Source: Callaeas wilsoni
Taxonomy: Eukaryota > Chordata > Aves > Passeriformes > Callaeidae
DNA: 64,000 nt
Reading direction: 5' to 3'
Assembly: GCA_013398955.1 (NCBI GenBank)
Contig: VWPU01010352.1
Location: forward strand, 1-64,000
This document shows positions 37,640 through 48,330 of the stretch, in pieces (position 1 is the stretch's first letter; each line of letters opens with the position of its first letter). A program made the translations under genes and the position numbers. The notes beneath the pieces were generated by a model, which saw only the letters and a list, made by a program, of their open reading frames with translations, had not been told where the DNA came from and did not search any database.

Positions 37640-37850
37640 TCACAGAATCACAGAATCAAGGAGGCTGGAAAAGGCCTTTGAGATCAAGTCCAACCTGTTA
37701 CCCAACACCACCTTGTCCACCAGACCATGGCACTGAGTGCCACATCCAGTCTTTCCTTAAACATCTCCGGGTACGGTGCCTCCACCGCCTCCCTGGGCAG
37801 CCCGTTCCAATGCCCAATCACCCTTTCTGTGAAGAAGCTCTTCTGCCCAA
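37640..37850 (-). mobile_element. CR1 LINE 3' fragment
   Basis: Antisense CR1: CACAGAATCACAGAATCAAG, GAGATCAAGTCCAACC, CACCTTGTCCACCAGACC, GAGTGCCACATCCAGTC, CCTCCCTGGGCAGCCCGTTC and TTTCTGTGAAGAAGCTCTTC in order. It is about 210 bp and well preserved. The 200-codon plus-strand ORF at 37540-38142 runs through it antisense to the element and is not a gene. Confidence 0.93.
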
Positions 37851-39518
37851 GTTGTACTCAGATGTTTCCCAGACACTAACATTTATCCACACCAGGCATC
37901 CTCATGGTCTATGTTTATCCTTCCCTCTGCTCAAAGGGCCTCCACATTACTCACTGACCACCTTCTGTGCTGTTGCACAGTTACTCCTCACCTCCACTGG
38001 CTGCAATGGCCAGTGTTTCCAACTCAGAGTACATGTGAGTGTGAATATATGTGTTCATTTGGTAAACAGCGTAGTTCACTCCAGGCAAAGCACAAAACTT
38101 GGCATGTCTGCTACAAGCAGATCCAACGCTACGCTGTGCTGACTATACAATTAGGCATATGGCTGCTCCTGAGATTAAAAGAAGCACTCCTGCTCCTTGC
38201 AGGACTTCATGGCTGTGACTTAAATCTGGCAGCCTGCTACAGCTCATTCTTTGCTTGCTTAACCTGTTTTTATCTTTGATTTTTCCTTTTACTCATTGTT
38301 TCAAAAGTAGACTTCTGAACAGTTCTACCCCAAACTGTTCAAGCACAAATATTTATTTCCTATGGATACAACAAAGCAGACAACCCAAGAGTTAGATCTG
38401 AGTGGTGTGTATCAGGAACTTCCTTCCTATCTCTCAGGACACCAAGGGTGCCAAAATGAGTTTCCTGCTTTTGCCAAGGTTCTTTTTCCATCCAAATAGA
38501 GAACAAGCCTAAAATTTCTCAACATCTGTGGACAGGTGCATTCAGCATGACATCAGTGAAAGCCATGTGCTCTTTAATTAGATTTCCTAACTAAGTTGCT
38601 ATGTCAAAAGTGTATTTACAGAATTTGAAGACCAGAGCAGACCATACAGAACCATGCCACCAACAAACTTAAAATAGTAGAGATCTCTTGATAGGCACCT
38701 GGCCAGTTTACACCAACTAAAAATGCGTTCCGCAGCTTGAACTCTGAACACTTCAATAATCTCTTCAAACAGCAATGAGTTATCAGCAATGCTGCAGTTG
38801 GAAGCAGAAATGCCAGTGGATTATACGAGTAACAGGACAATCTGGCCCATACGTGTGACACTGTGCCTTCTGCCTCCTAACCTCAGATAGCCAAGAGAGT
38901 TGTATCTATTGTGCTGTATTCACATGCTCACTGGAAGATCGGAGACTCTTGTGTGCATCCTTAACATCAGTCTTCCTGATGCAATAGTAGTAGCAGTGTT
39001 ACCAAAAGAGATCATCACTGCTCCACTCGGCTGGTGATTGTCGTGCAGAAGGAAAGAGTTGAGTGACTGTTCACTGCAGCTTGAGCTCCCATGCTTCACT
39101 ATTCAGCTGACCATTTCTTAGGCAGGCAGCATTTAACTCTGTCCCTCTGGAAACCGAAGACATAAGGGTAATTCAGTCGTGGAGTACACAGGCTTGGTTT
39201 AACACCAACAGCAGAGCGGAGACAGTCAAGCACCCTCAAGTCTCCACAGCAACAGACCACACTCAGTGTATGTGATTTGCAAATTATTTTTCAGGTGAGT
39301 TATATTTTTGTCAGTACAATTTAAGAGCACACATTTGCATATGCATTGTGTACTGGTCAATGAGCTGATAACACAATTACATGACCAAACGACTTCAAGA
39401 GAAGAATAAAGCTGTTCTGTGTGAGCATCTAAGCCTCCTCTACCAGTGACAGGGTTTCCAAAATACCCTTCATGAATTAGATAGATGAGAGAACCTTTCT
39501 ATTTTAAATGCCTGCTTA
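37851..39518. other. Unique non-coding DNA
   Basis: No gene or repeat is recognised. The 122-codon ORF at 37911-38279 has no recognised domain. Confidence 0.5.
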
Positions 39519-39690
39519 AAAAAAAAGAAAAAAAAAAAGAAAAAGAAAAAGAACAAAAAAAGGAAGAAGAAAAAGAAAAAGAAAAAGAAGAAGAAAAAGA
39601 AAAAGAAAAAGAAGAAGAAAAAGAAAAAGAAAAAGAAGAAGAAAAAGAAAAAGAAAAAGAAAAAGAAAAAAGAATTAAAAAAAAAAATTA
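39519..39690. repeat. Purine (A/G) satellite with 24-bp higher-order unit
   Basis: A pure A/G tract except for single C and T interruptions. It is built from GAAAAA and GAAGAA units. Between about 39563 and 39658 these form four copies of a 24-bp unit, seen in the plus frame as the eight-codon pattern EEEKEKEK repeated four times. The K/E-rich plus ORF and poly-F minus ORF are by-products, not genes. Confidence 0.95.
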
Positions 39691-39972
39691 ATGTTTTGAG
39701 CATGTGTTCATCCTCTCCTTGCTAAAGCCACCAGGCATGGGGCTCATTTCTACTAATAGCTGTTAGAACCTATTTTGCCCCAAAGAGCCCATGATGTGTA
39801 GCTTATGATCACAAAATCAAGTCTTCTCATATGGGGTTTTCTCTGAACAACTGTTGATTTTTCTGAGAGAAAAAAATTCCATGAAAAGTGTGCTAAAAAT
39901 CAATCTGCAGATGCATTTTAATGAGGGAATGTTGAGACAATCACACCAGTGTTGTATCTCATTGGCTTAGGC
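39691..39972. other. Unique non-coding spacer
   Basis: Nothing is recognised between the purine satellite and the hAT-like element. Confidence 0.5.
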
Positions 39973-40342
39973 CAGGAGTGAGCAACATGTGGCTCTTGAG
40001 CCATATGCACCTCTTGAGCTGTTCAAGTGAGGTTTCCATGCCAGGGCTAAATCGCATCTCGGGAAGAGGAGCAATGGGCCGTGCTGGCACAGGGACCGTG
40101 GGTGTAATCAGCCTCTCCTGCTAACAGCAAGCACCAAGCCAGAAGGGGCTAATGAAGCTGATATCTCTGGGTGACCTTGAAAGACTATATGCATAGCCCC
40201 ACCAATTCCCAAAATAGGATCCGTGATGAGCCATTGTCATCTCCCGTCTGTGAATTGCTCTTCAATCATCTCTCCCATTGATTCACCATGTGTCCTATGG
40301 TTTACAGCCACATGAAAGCACACAGGATTAGCCACCCCTCTG
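39973..40342. mobile_element. Candidate non-autonomous hAT-like DNA transposon
   Basis: The left end reads CAGGAGTGAGCAACATGTGG, then CTCTTGAGCCATATG. This is the typical start of hAT/Charlie-type elements (CAGGGGTGGGCAA, GTGGCTCTTGAGCC). The right end ...ATTAGCCACCCCTCTG reads CAGAGGGGTGGCTAAT on the other strand, an imperfect terminal inverted repeat. The length is about 370 bp and there is no transposase ORF, as expected for a MITE-like derivative. The 8-bp flanks (GCTTAGGC and CTACCCTG) do not form a clear target duplication, so the copy is old or an end is misplaced. Confidence 0.5.
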
Positions 40343-41124
40343 CTACCCTGCAACTAGTATTTGATATTTTAAGTGGAGAAGAGGTTTTAAAAATCCATCT
40401 GTAACAAAGATAGATAATTATGTAAAATGCAAAAGCAAGAAAATCCTCTTTTGCTTCCCACTGCCAGAGTTTTAGAGCATGATGTTTGATTATCTTATAT
40501 AATTGTTAACTGGAATGGAGTTATGATTGCTTGCTAAATGCTTTTAATTTTAATTTCAAAAAGAATTTAAATTTTTATGCCATCTGAAACTGTATTTTTA
40601 AATTATCCTGGATGTTCCTTAGATCAAAAGATTTTTAGCAGTGAAAGGGGAAGAATGGTACACAAGGACTTAGGCAAATTATGACATTTATCATTACAAG
40701 TGATATTACTGAAGAACTATATTCACCCATGAGTTATTTTCTCTTTTCTTTCATTAAAACCAAGCTCATCAGAGACAGAGTACAGTGCATACATAGACCC
40801 AGATGATGGTGAATTCCAGGAAAATAGGTGGAAGGCAAGAAGTAATGTACAAAAGTTTTCATAACTCTTCATTTCAATGCAAAAGACAGTCAAACTTCAG
40901 CAACTAAAACCAGATGAAAAATATCTCAGTGCTGCAACTCTTAAGAAAATGTCCATTCTTTGGAATCAGGCTTTTTTTTCATTTTTTGCTTTTAATTTCA
41001 AAACAAAAAGTGTGTTTTCCAATAATATTATTTGGAATATATTTTGACAGCGTTGAAATGCAATATTTTGGCTTTCAGGTTTCAAATAGAATTATTTTTC
41101 TGTTCTTAACACGTATTTTATGGG
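40343..41124. other. Unique AT-rich non-coding DNA
   Basis: No gene or repeat is recognised. Confidence 0.5.
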
Positions 41125-41332
41125 GTTTTCATCCACAGGGTAGTTGAGCATTGGAACAGGCTGCCCAGGGAAGTGTTCACAGCACCAAACTGATGTGAGT
41201 TCAGAAAGAGTTTGGGCAATTCTCTCAGGCACAGGGTGGGATCCTTGGGGTGACCTGAACAAGGCCAGGTGTTAGACTCCATGATCCTGATGGGTCCCTT
41301 CCAACTCACCATATTCTATGATTCTATGATTT
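41125..41332 (+). mobile_element. CR1 LINE 3' fragment
   Basis: Sense CR1: TTTTCATCCACAGGGTAGTT, GAGCATTGGAACAGGCTGCC, AGTGTTCACAGCACCAA, CTCTCAGGCACAGGGTGGGA, CATGATCCTGATGGGTCCC, TTCCAACTCACC, ending in ATTCTATGATTCTATGATT. It is the same type and orientation as the 13181-13550 copy but more 5'-truncated. It retains only a trace of the ORF2 C-terminus, interrupted by indels. Confidence 0.95.
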
Positions 41333-42670
41333 ATTTTGAAATAATGCAGAAACTTCTGCAAAAATAGAAGAACATAGTCTCCTTGATGGGGAAAGAATGG
41401 CTTGACTGACCTGAAAAGTTGTTTCTTTCCCCAAAATGTCACTTTATGACAGACTTTGTGATTGTTGTCCTCAAAGTCTTTTTCTAAAAAAAGAATGTTT
41501 CCATTAGTACAGGAATTCCACATTTCCAGGATGTCTAGAATCTGGTTAATGATTCCCTGCTACTACTGTTAGGAACACTAACCTTTAAATATTTCCTTTA
41601 CTCCTTGGATCTCATACAGTCTCTACCTGTTTGCATACAGGTGGGGTTGCCCCAAAGTATCTTCAACTAGACCCATCCAGGGTCCTTTCTTGGGCACTGA
41701 TCCTGCACAGCCCTGCAGTAAGGGACAATGATTTCAGTACTTCCAAACTGCTTGATATTTTAATCCATGCAATAATTTTAAAGCCCCAGCCATCACCAAG
41801 AAAGTAACTGAGCAGAATCTGTCTTTAAAATGGCTCTGTTAAAATCTGCAATATATTCCATATGATAACGAAATTCAAAAGAACAAAAATCCAAATGCAA
41901 GCATCAAAAAAAACCTGCACAACATCAGGGACATATTTTCCAGAAAGTGTGCTTGTAATTTGTCTTTCCTGCAGCAGGGAGTTGCCATTGCCATGCTGTG
42001 GTCTCAGGTGTTCATGTGATTCTGTGCAGGCAGTTACTTTTTGTGCTGTTGATCAAAATGCTTCCATTGTGATGGCCCTATTTTATCTTCTCAAAGGAAC
42101 TTTTCACCTGCAGGATTTGGTGAGGCCTCGATCCTGTGATATAGGAGTGTACAGTCGAGTTGTTGGGGCCACACAGACCCCCTACCAATTTTCTGCTCTT
42201 GAATAAAGTTGTGTTACACTTGGTGTAACCTTTCATGAGATGACATGTACACATCACACTCTGTCCAGATGCTCTCAGCAATCAAATCAAAGCTCTGTCA
42301 TTGGTTCTTCCATGTTTAAATTGGAAGAATAACTCAGAAAATATTATCATGAAGGGCAAAAGGCACCAAGAATAGGGTATCAATATTTTTTTTTTCTAAA
42401 AAACCATCACATACCTAAAAAAAATGGTTTGAAGCCCTGCTGGACCCAACAAAGATGAAATTTGTTCAGAATTTCACCCAGGGAAAAATAATATGCACTT
42501 ACATTGAAAGAAGTACCAGGACTGTTGTTTCTGATGCCCTTTATCCAGCACTGCAATTTGTAAGTGAATCAGCCTAAAATTTGGGAGGCCATTGGAAATT
42601 TTTGGCTATATTATTACTCTAGCAATATAATATACTGTATCACTAGATAGCCTGGCTAGACCAACCTGGC

Positions 42671-42735
42671 CCAGGTCTCATTGATTTTAATAACTCTGTG
42701 CCATTTTACATTAGCTGAGCAACTGAGCCAGAGGC
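42671..42735 (+). repeat. Old amniote interspersed repeat (tentative)
   Basis: CTCATTGATTTTAATAACTC, then TGTGCCATTTTACATTAGCT and GAGCAACTGAGCCAGAGG resemble a common old sauropsid repeat segment (TTGACTTCAATGGAGCTAC, GCCGATTTACACCAGCTGAG, GATCTGGCCC). The formal family is not known to me. Confidence 0.35.
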
Positions 42736-45700
42736 TATGATTTTTCTTTCTTCTTAAAAACAACAGAAACTGGTTATATCCTAGTCTTCACACGGAAAAG
42801 CTAAGCTAAGGTCTGTTAAGCATATTTGCTACAGAACAACAACCAAAGACCATGTGAGAAAAAACCCATGACTGTTCCTGACACATTTAGTAATGACATA
42901 TTTTATCATAACAGACATAGTATCCTTTAAACATTGAAAGGCTATGATAATATTTATATTATGCTCAAGGTGTAGCAAGGGGCAATAAAACCATTATTAA
43001 AATGCAACAAAAAACATAATTAAAAAGCACTCTTTATAAAATTCAAACAAATAAAATTGGTCACCAAAAGGGAGAAGAGAAAACAACAGATCAGGTAAGG
43101 TTGGAACAGGGGATAATTATGAAGTGTCTCAGAGATCGGTATATTCAAGGGAAAGAAAAAGCAAAGCAACCCATTTTAACACTGAAGAGGTAGAAAGAAA
43201 ATCTCTCCTTGTGCTCTCCTGACTAAAGTGGGTAGAGGCAGAGCTTAAAAGGATAATTAAAAGCCGTGCAGCCAGGGGCATAGATGTGAGGGCTTTAAAA
43301 GGCGAATGCAGCCAGACTGCCAGTGCCCTCGGCGAGCACCCACCATCCCCAGGGGTGGCTCTCACCTTTCTGTCTGTACAAACCCTGCTGTGCTGTAAGG
43401 AGGGGTCAGAGCTCATTTTCCTCAACAGTAATGGACATGCCCAGTGCTCATACACAACTATGCTTGCCCTGCAGTGCAGGCATGAAGCTAGTGAGGCAAC
43501 TCTCTGGGTCTTCCAGGTGCTCTCTCGGTACCACAGCCAAGTCTCAGGGTTCCCCTCCATCCATGGGGCTGAGATCCTCCCCTTCTGAAATTCAACTCCT
43601 GCAAAGTCCTTCTTTTTCTCTTGCTGCAAACAGCTTTGTCTCACAGCAAACAGTTGTGAAGGCTGAGGTAAAGATCATTTTCACAGACCCTCGGATTTAT
43701 CCATGCATTATTCACTCCCTTCTTCATCATCACATTTTTTTTTTATTCCCCTCCTTCAATATTGCATCCAATAACAGCTAATTAGTTCCATTTTCAAAGC
43801 CAACTTGTCCATCATCTTAAAGTGACAAAATGTCTATTTTGATCAGTATATAAAACCAGTCTACATCATCTACTGGGGCTGGATTTTAAGCATGATTTCT
43901 ATTCTTTTTATTCATAGAAGGAATTCCCTGTGAACTGAGCTGTTTCATTACCTTCTTTTAAGTCTACGCTTATAACTCTCCTTGGCCCTGGTCCCTATGA
44001 AAACGGTTGCAAGAATTAAGATTTTGATATACCAAGACCCTACGATGCTAAACAGTATTTTTTATTATACTTTTCTGCTCCCTTGTCCTTTACACTTCTC
44101 ATCTGATACATGGCCTGTAAACTTTGAGAAAAAGACTTAATTTTGTTCTTTGTTTATACAGCTCATAGTGCAATAACTGCTAGGTTTTTTTCTGGTCCAA
44201 GTCTTGATCTTCTAGGTATTGCTATAGCTGAAATCATAATAACAGCAGGAAAACAATATAAAGGAAATCTACCTGGAGGTCAAAATTTAGCCAAAACGTG
44301 TGCAACTGCATCTTCTGCCCTGTGCTCAAAGAACTGTTTGAAAAAGCCATAGTTTCTGGAAAGTAATTGCAAAACTACCAGGAAACTCACTGTCAGAAAA
44401 TTGTAGCCATTGGGGAAGTCTGTCCTTTAAGCCTATCACTACAAAACACCATCTGTGAAATAGGAAAAAAAAGCAAAAAACCGAGTAGTGGGATCAGCTG
44501 GAGAGGGAAAGAAGATTTCTTGCGTTAGTCTAATAAACAAATTTCAAACAAATCACCTGTGATTTGAAGCTTGAGAATGCTTCCCATACCATCTACCCCA
44601 TGAAATAGTCTATAAAATCCTTCAATATCTCAATATCAAAAAGTGATGGATCCTGAAACATGTTAAATCTTCTAAAAGCAACACACTGGGCTACAAAACT
44701 ATGCTAAAATTATTATATGTCTTAGTGAATTCAGAGTTACTGAAACTTCGCATATTTCTCCATCAGAAAAAAATATCATAGTGAGTTTTGAAATTTACAG
44801 TGGGATAGGTCCTAGCCAGTGATTAAGCAGAGTTTTTCTATACATTCATGCTAAAATATAGCTTGCCTTTGATTATATGCATGTGTTTTAATTGTGTGTA
44901 CATGTTTATACACATATTTATATTTTATGTATGACTGTGGGTATGGCTTTAAACATGAGCATTTCAGGGTCAGGGCATCGGCATCTAATTATTTATTCTT
45001 TTAGACTCTGTGAAATCAGGTGATGCCTGTAAAACAGCTCCAGTAGTTTCCTTTCTGTGAAGTCAGTAAAAAGAGAAACCATTCTAGCTTTGATTTGTAT
45101 TTGAACTATTTCATACAACTCTCACTCATAACATCCCTGTTTATCCTCAGTACACAGTGCAGAGCGTGAAGCTGGATCCATAGATTAAACATGCTATCCA
45201 TCAGCTGCCTGTAGTTGAGGATAATTATTTCAACTGCCATTTAAAAAAAAAATAAATCAGAATGGTGCCAAATTGAAAAATCTGTTCCTCACTTCTCCTG
45301 GTGCATGAGGTCCCTTGTTGGGTTATTGAAATTGCTAGGCTGTTCTCGTAGCCAAGGAAAAGAGGGAAGACAGATGGAGCCATGCATTTTTGTAAAAACT
45401 CTTAAGAACTGTCCTCATGACAACCCCTTCTCTGTCTCCAAGGCAGTGGGTAAATCTTATTATGTGTCCTGCTCTGTACTAAAGATATTCCAAGCAATGC
45501 CTGACAATTCTGGCATGTTTTCTGTGGGGATTTACTTGTAGTGCATCGTTAAGGAAAGATATTTTTCATATGATCAGCTCGATACTCCTCCTCGAAACAA
45601 AGCAAAAACAAAAATCCAAATATTTATATGCATATATACATACATGTTATATATATACAAATTCTTTTGTCCTGATGGAATTAAGTATTTATTTGAGAAA

Positions 45701-46170
45701 GTATGCTTGCATTTTAATTGTTGTGGTGATACACTCAAATCATGCATAGGCTAAAAATCCCAAGGCAATGCAGATCACTTTCTAATATGTCCCGGGTGTT
45801 AGAAATGCAATGCATTTAATTTCACACAGAACCAAATCCCATTCAGAAGACCTATGCAAGAAGCAAGGCTGTTTCAACGCTGCATTTTAAATCATCCAAG
45901 TATTTTCTTTTGCTTTGAATCTGCTCAAAAGAAAAAAAGTGCTCACTGTAAAGCCATATCAGCACTGCCCTTCCTATTTTGAAGTTTATTTAGTTTGCTT
46001 TACCTTTCTGATGTCTTATTAACCTATTCTCTTTCTACTCCCCAGAAAATCCTAGTTTCCTCTGTATACGACATTGATACCTCTAAATATTTTGTGCGTA
46101 CAGATAGGTACATGACCAGGAGACAGGAAAAGCAGCCTTACACATGCACTGCCTCCATATCTAGAAAGAT

Positions 46171-46207
46171 ATCGCTCTCTTTCTCTTTCTGTCTCGCTCT
46201 CTCTCTC
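46171..46207. repeat. Imperfect (CT)n tract
   Basis: A CT-rich run (CTCTCTTTCTCTTTCTG, then TCTCGCTCTCTCTCTC) immediately upstream of an old LINE fragment. Confidence 0.8.
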
Positions 46208-46253
46208 AGAGCACTTTCAAGTCAATGCAAATGATGTATGGCTATATTTTCAA

Positions 46254-46372
46254 TTTCTATAACACCTCCCTTCAGGTGCCTTACAAATATCAGTGAATTC
46301 ATAACAGATATGAGAGGTAGAGAAATATAAATAACCTTACTGAAAGATGGTAAAGGTTGTTCAAGATGGCCT
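46254..46372 (+). repeat. Old L3/CR1-like LINE 3' fragment (tentative)
   Basis: TTTCTATAACACCTCCCTTC, then AGGTGCCTTACAAATATCAG, a GAGAGGTAGAGAAATAT block, CCTTACTG and AAAGATGGTAAAGG. These match in order an old amniote repeat of the kind TATAGCGCCTTTCAT, AGCGCTTTACAAA, GTGAGGTAGGGAAGTATTAT, CCCATTTTACAGATGGGG. Divergence is strong. Confidence 0.5.
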
Positions 46373-46380
46373 TATTTTTA

Positions 46381-46510
46381 GAGGTATTGAACATGCACAG
46401 CTGTCTTTAACTTCAAGAAGAAAATAGAAGATGTTCATCACTTTGGCAAAGAGGATTCAAATCCTTGGCCCCTTCTGCCTGAGATTTAAGTGTCTAATTT
46501 TCTCCAGTTC
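46381..46510. repeat. Possible further old repeat segment
   Basis: GGTATTGAACATGCACAGCT, then TTAACTTCAAGAAG and TTAAGTGTCTAATTTTC are reminiscent of an old sauropsid repeat (GGTGCTGAGCACCCACAGCT, TTGACTTCAATGG, AAGTGTC). The similarity is weak and could be chance. Confidence 0.25.
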
Positions 46511-46570
46511 AAGTACAATATAGACTTGAAGTAGAAATCCTGAAAAAGTTATTTGCCTATGTTATATAGA

Positions 46571-46622
46571 AGATTGGATGAGATGATCATAAAAGTGATC
46601 CAAACTTAATGTCTGTGAACTT
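46571..46622 (+). repeat. Old CR1-like LINE 3' tail
   Basis: AGATTGGATGAGATGATCAT, then AAAAGTGATCCAAACTTAAT and GTCTGTGAAC match the end of old sauropsid CR1 (GATGATCATAATGGTCCCTT, CTGACCTTAAAGTCTATGAA). Confidence 0.5.
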
Positions 46623-48050
46623 TGAAGATAGTGGCATAGGTAATATTTCTGCAGTAAATCTTCCATAGGATCAGGAATAGAGCCCGGGTCCTCTAACTGA
46701 CATTATTTTTGATGCTTTTATCACAAATCTGTGCTTGTTCTTTTCAAGTATGTATAAAAGTCTTGAATTAATAAAGCAGGGAATTGATAAAACAAGCAGA
46801 TGCATTAATTTGTGAACATTATCCACATTAATGTTTACGAAGTCTATGTAGTAGCATAAGACACAATTCAATAATATCCTGCCTTTAAAACAGACTATTT
46901 CTAGCAAAGAGTCCTTTAGGTTTTTTACCAGTTTATTGTGCTATATCACAGCACAATGCCCTACTTATAGCAGAGGTAGAATAGAACTGATTATACAACT
47001 GCATTGGAACATATTGTCCCTGAGAATCAAATCTGCTGAATAAGTTATAAATATGGTTTTCTCTTATTTTGCCTGTTACTTGACAGAGAATTGAAAGAAA
47101 AGAAAAAAGAAAAACAACCCAGCTTACTTTTTATGGTTTTTGTCTCAGGGTATTAAAAAAATATATTTTTCAAGTCACTATATTTTTTTAGTGTATGATT
47201 TACCTTCTAAATATAAACTCCTACTTAATAAAACAAAATTATAAAAAATCAATTCTAAAGCTGTTAAAGGAAGAACACATTGAAGTGAAATAATTTAAAG
47301 ATTTGTTTGTTATCCATGCGTGACAGAGCACAAAAAAATTGAGTATCAGTCGTGGGAAAAACAACTGTGCTCCTCCTTTCATCTCAAAATCTCTATGGTC
47401 ACTTGGTTAGGAATGGTTTATGATTCCTCCTTTGCTTTGATTTATAAGCAAGTCATTGTTCAATTTAATTGTGCCCAATATATCACCAGAACACATTGCA
47501 TCCTGGCATTTTACCATTTATAGCTTCACAGAAAAATTGATACTAATAAAAAGCCTCTGTTTCCTCCCCTCTCTCCCACCCCACAAAGAAATCTAAGAAA
47601 TCTAGGAAATCAGATCATTCAATGTACGTGAGTGAATCAATAAGGGCAATAAATCAATGTAATTGATTAAAAGTTACTATATGCCGGACTATACATAAGT
47701 TTATCCAAGTGAGCTCTTATCAATTTAGGTCTGCACATAAAAAGACAATTGTAGATCCCCCAAAAAGCAGAATTCCAATAACTAGTTTTAAAGGTCATTA
47801 AAAATCAGAAGTTAAAACCTTTCAGTACAATTTATGACCCAGCTGGCAAAAAAAAATGTGGCACACTGCCATAGTGTAGTCTAGACAATCCCCTAAGAAA
47901 TATGTTGTGGCAAGAAACATCCTGTAACATCATGGGAAGAAATAGAAAACAAAGGAAATTGGACTTTCTCGACCAGTGAGACAACATGAGGTAACCTTCA
48001 ATTCTGTGTGTTGCTACTCTGATCCAAGTTTTATCAGTAGATGATACCTT
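46623..48050. other. Unique AT-rich non-coding DNA
   Basis: No gene or mobile element is recognised. The minus ORF at 47832-48242 (136 codons) reads through the following CR1 in antisense and is not a gene. Confidence 0.5.
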
Positions 48051-48330
48051 CTCCCAGGTAACAAGTGACAGGACAAGAGGAAATGGCCTCAAGCTGCACC
48101 AGTGAAGGGTTAGATCAGTTACTGGGAAAAATTTCTTCACTGAAAGAGTATTTAGGCAGTGGAACAGTCTGCCCAGGGAAGTGGTGGAATCACCATCCCT
48201 GGAACTGTTCAAAAAACATCTACATGGGGCACCTGGGGTCATGGTTTAGTGGTGCAGATGGCAGTGTTAGGTTGACAGTTGGACTTGATGATCTCAAAGG
48301 TCTTTTCCAGCCTTAACAATTCTGTATCTG
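48051..48330 (+). mobile_element. CR1 LINE 3' fragment
   Basis: Sense CR1: CTCCCAGGTAACAAGTGACA, GGACAAGAGGAAATGGCCTC, TTTCTTCACTGAAAGAGTAT, GGAACAGTCTGCCCAGGGAA, GTGGTGGAATCACCATCCCT, CATGGTTTAGTGGTG, GTTGGACTTGATGATCTC, ending in a decayed tail (CAATTCTGTATCTG). It is about 280 bp. It is the same type as the host copy at 3574-4028, in the opposite orientation. The ORF2 end is disrupted by stops. Confidence 0.93.

Larger units (their letters stand above)
41333..46253. other. Unique non-coding DNA
   Basis: Old repeat traces occur at 42671-42735 (listed separately). A GC-richer patch at about 43240-43590 gives overlapping ORFs on both strands (171 codons minus at 43129-43644; 152 codons plus at 43323-43781; 100 codons plus at 43286-43588). 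None shows a known domain. TA-rich simple sequence lies near 45626-45660. No gene is supported. Confidence 0.5.

Noticed and set aside
37540..38142. 200-codon plus-strand ORF, the longest in the window
   Set aside because: About a third of it is a CR1 3' fragment read antisense (37640-37850). The rest has no recognised domain and overlaps a second ORF in another frame.
39470..39703. Poly-Phe (minus) and Lys/Glu-rich (plus) ORFs
   Set aside because: By-products of the purine satellite.
43129..43781. 171-codon minus-strand and 152-codon plus-strand ORFs
   Set aside because: They overlap on opposite strands in a GC-richer patch where stops are rarer. Neither has a recognised domain or exon-like context.
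46450..46466. GGATTCAAATCC, resembling a tRNA B box
   Set aside because: No A box or cloverleaf arms at the required spacing. It lies in a cluster of old repeats.
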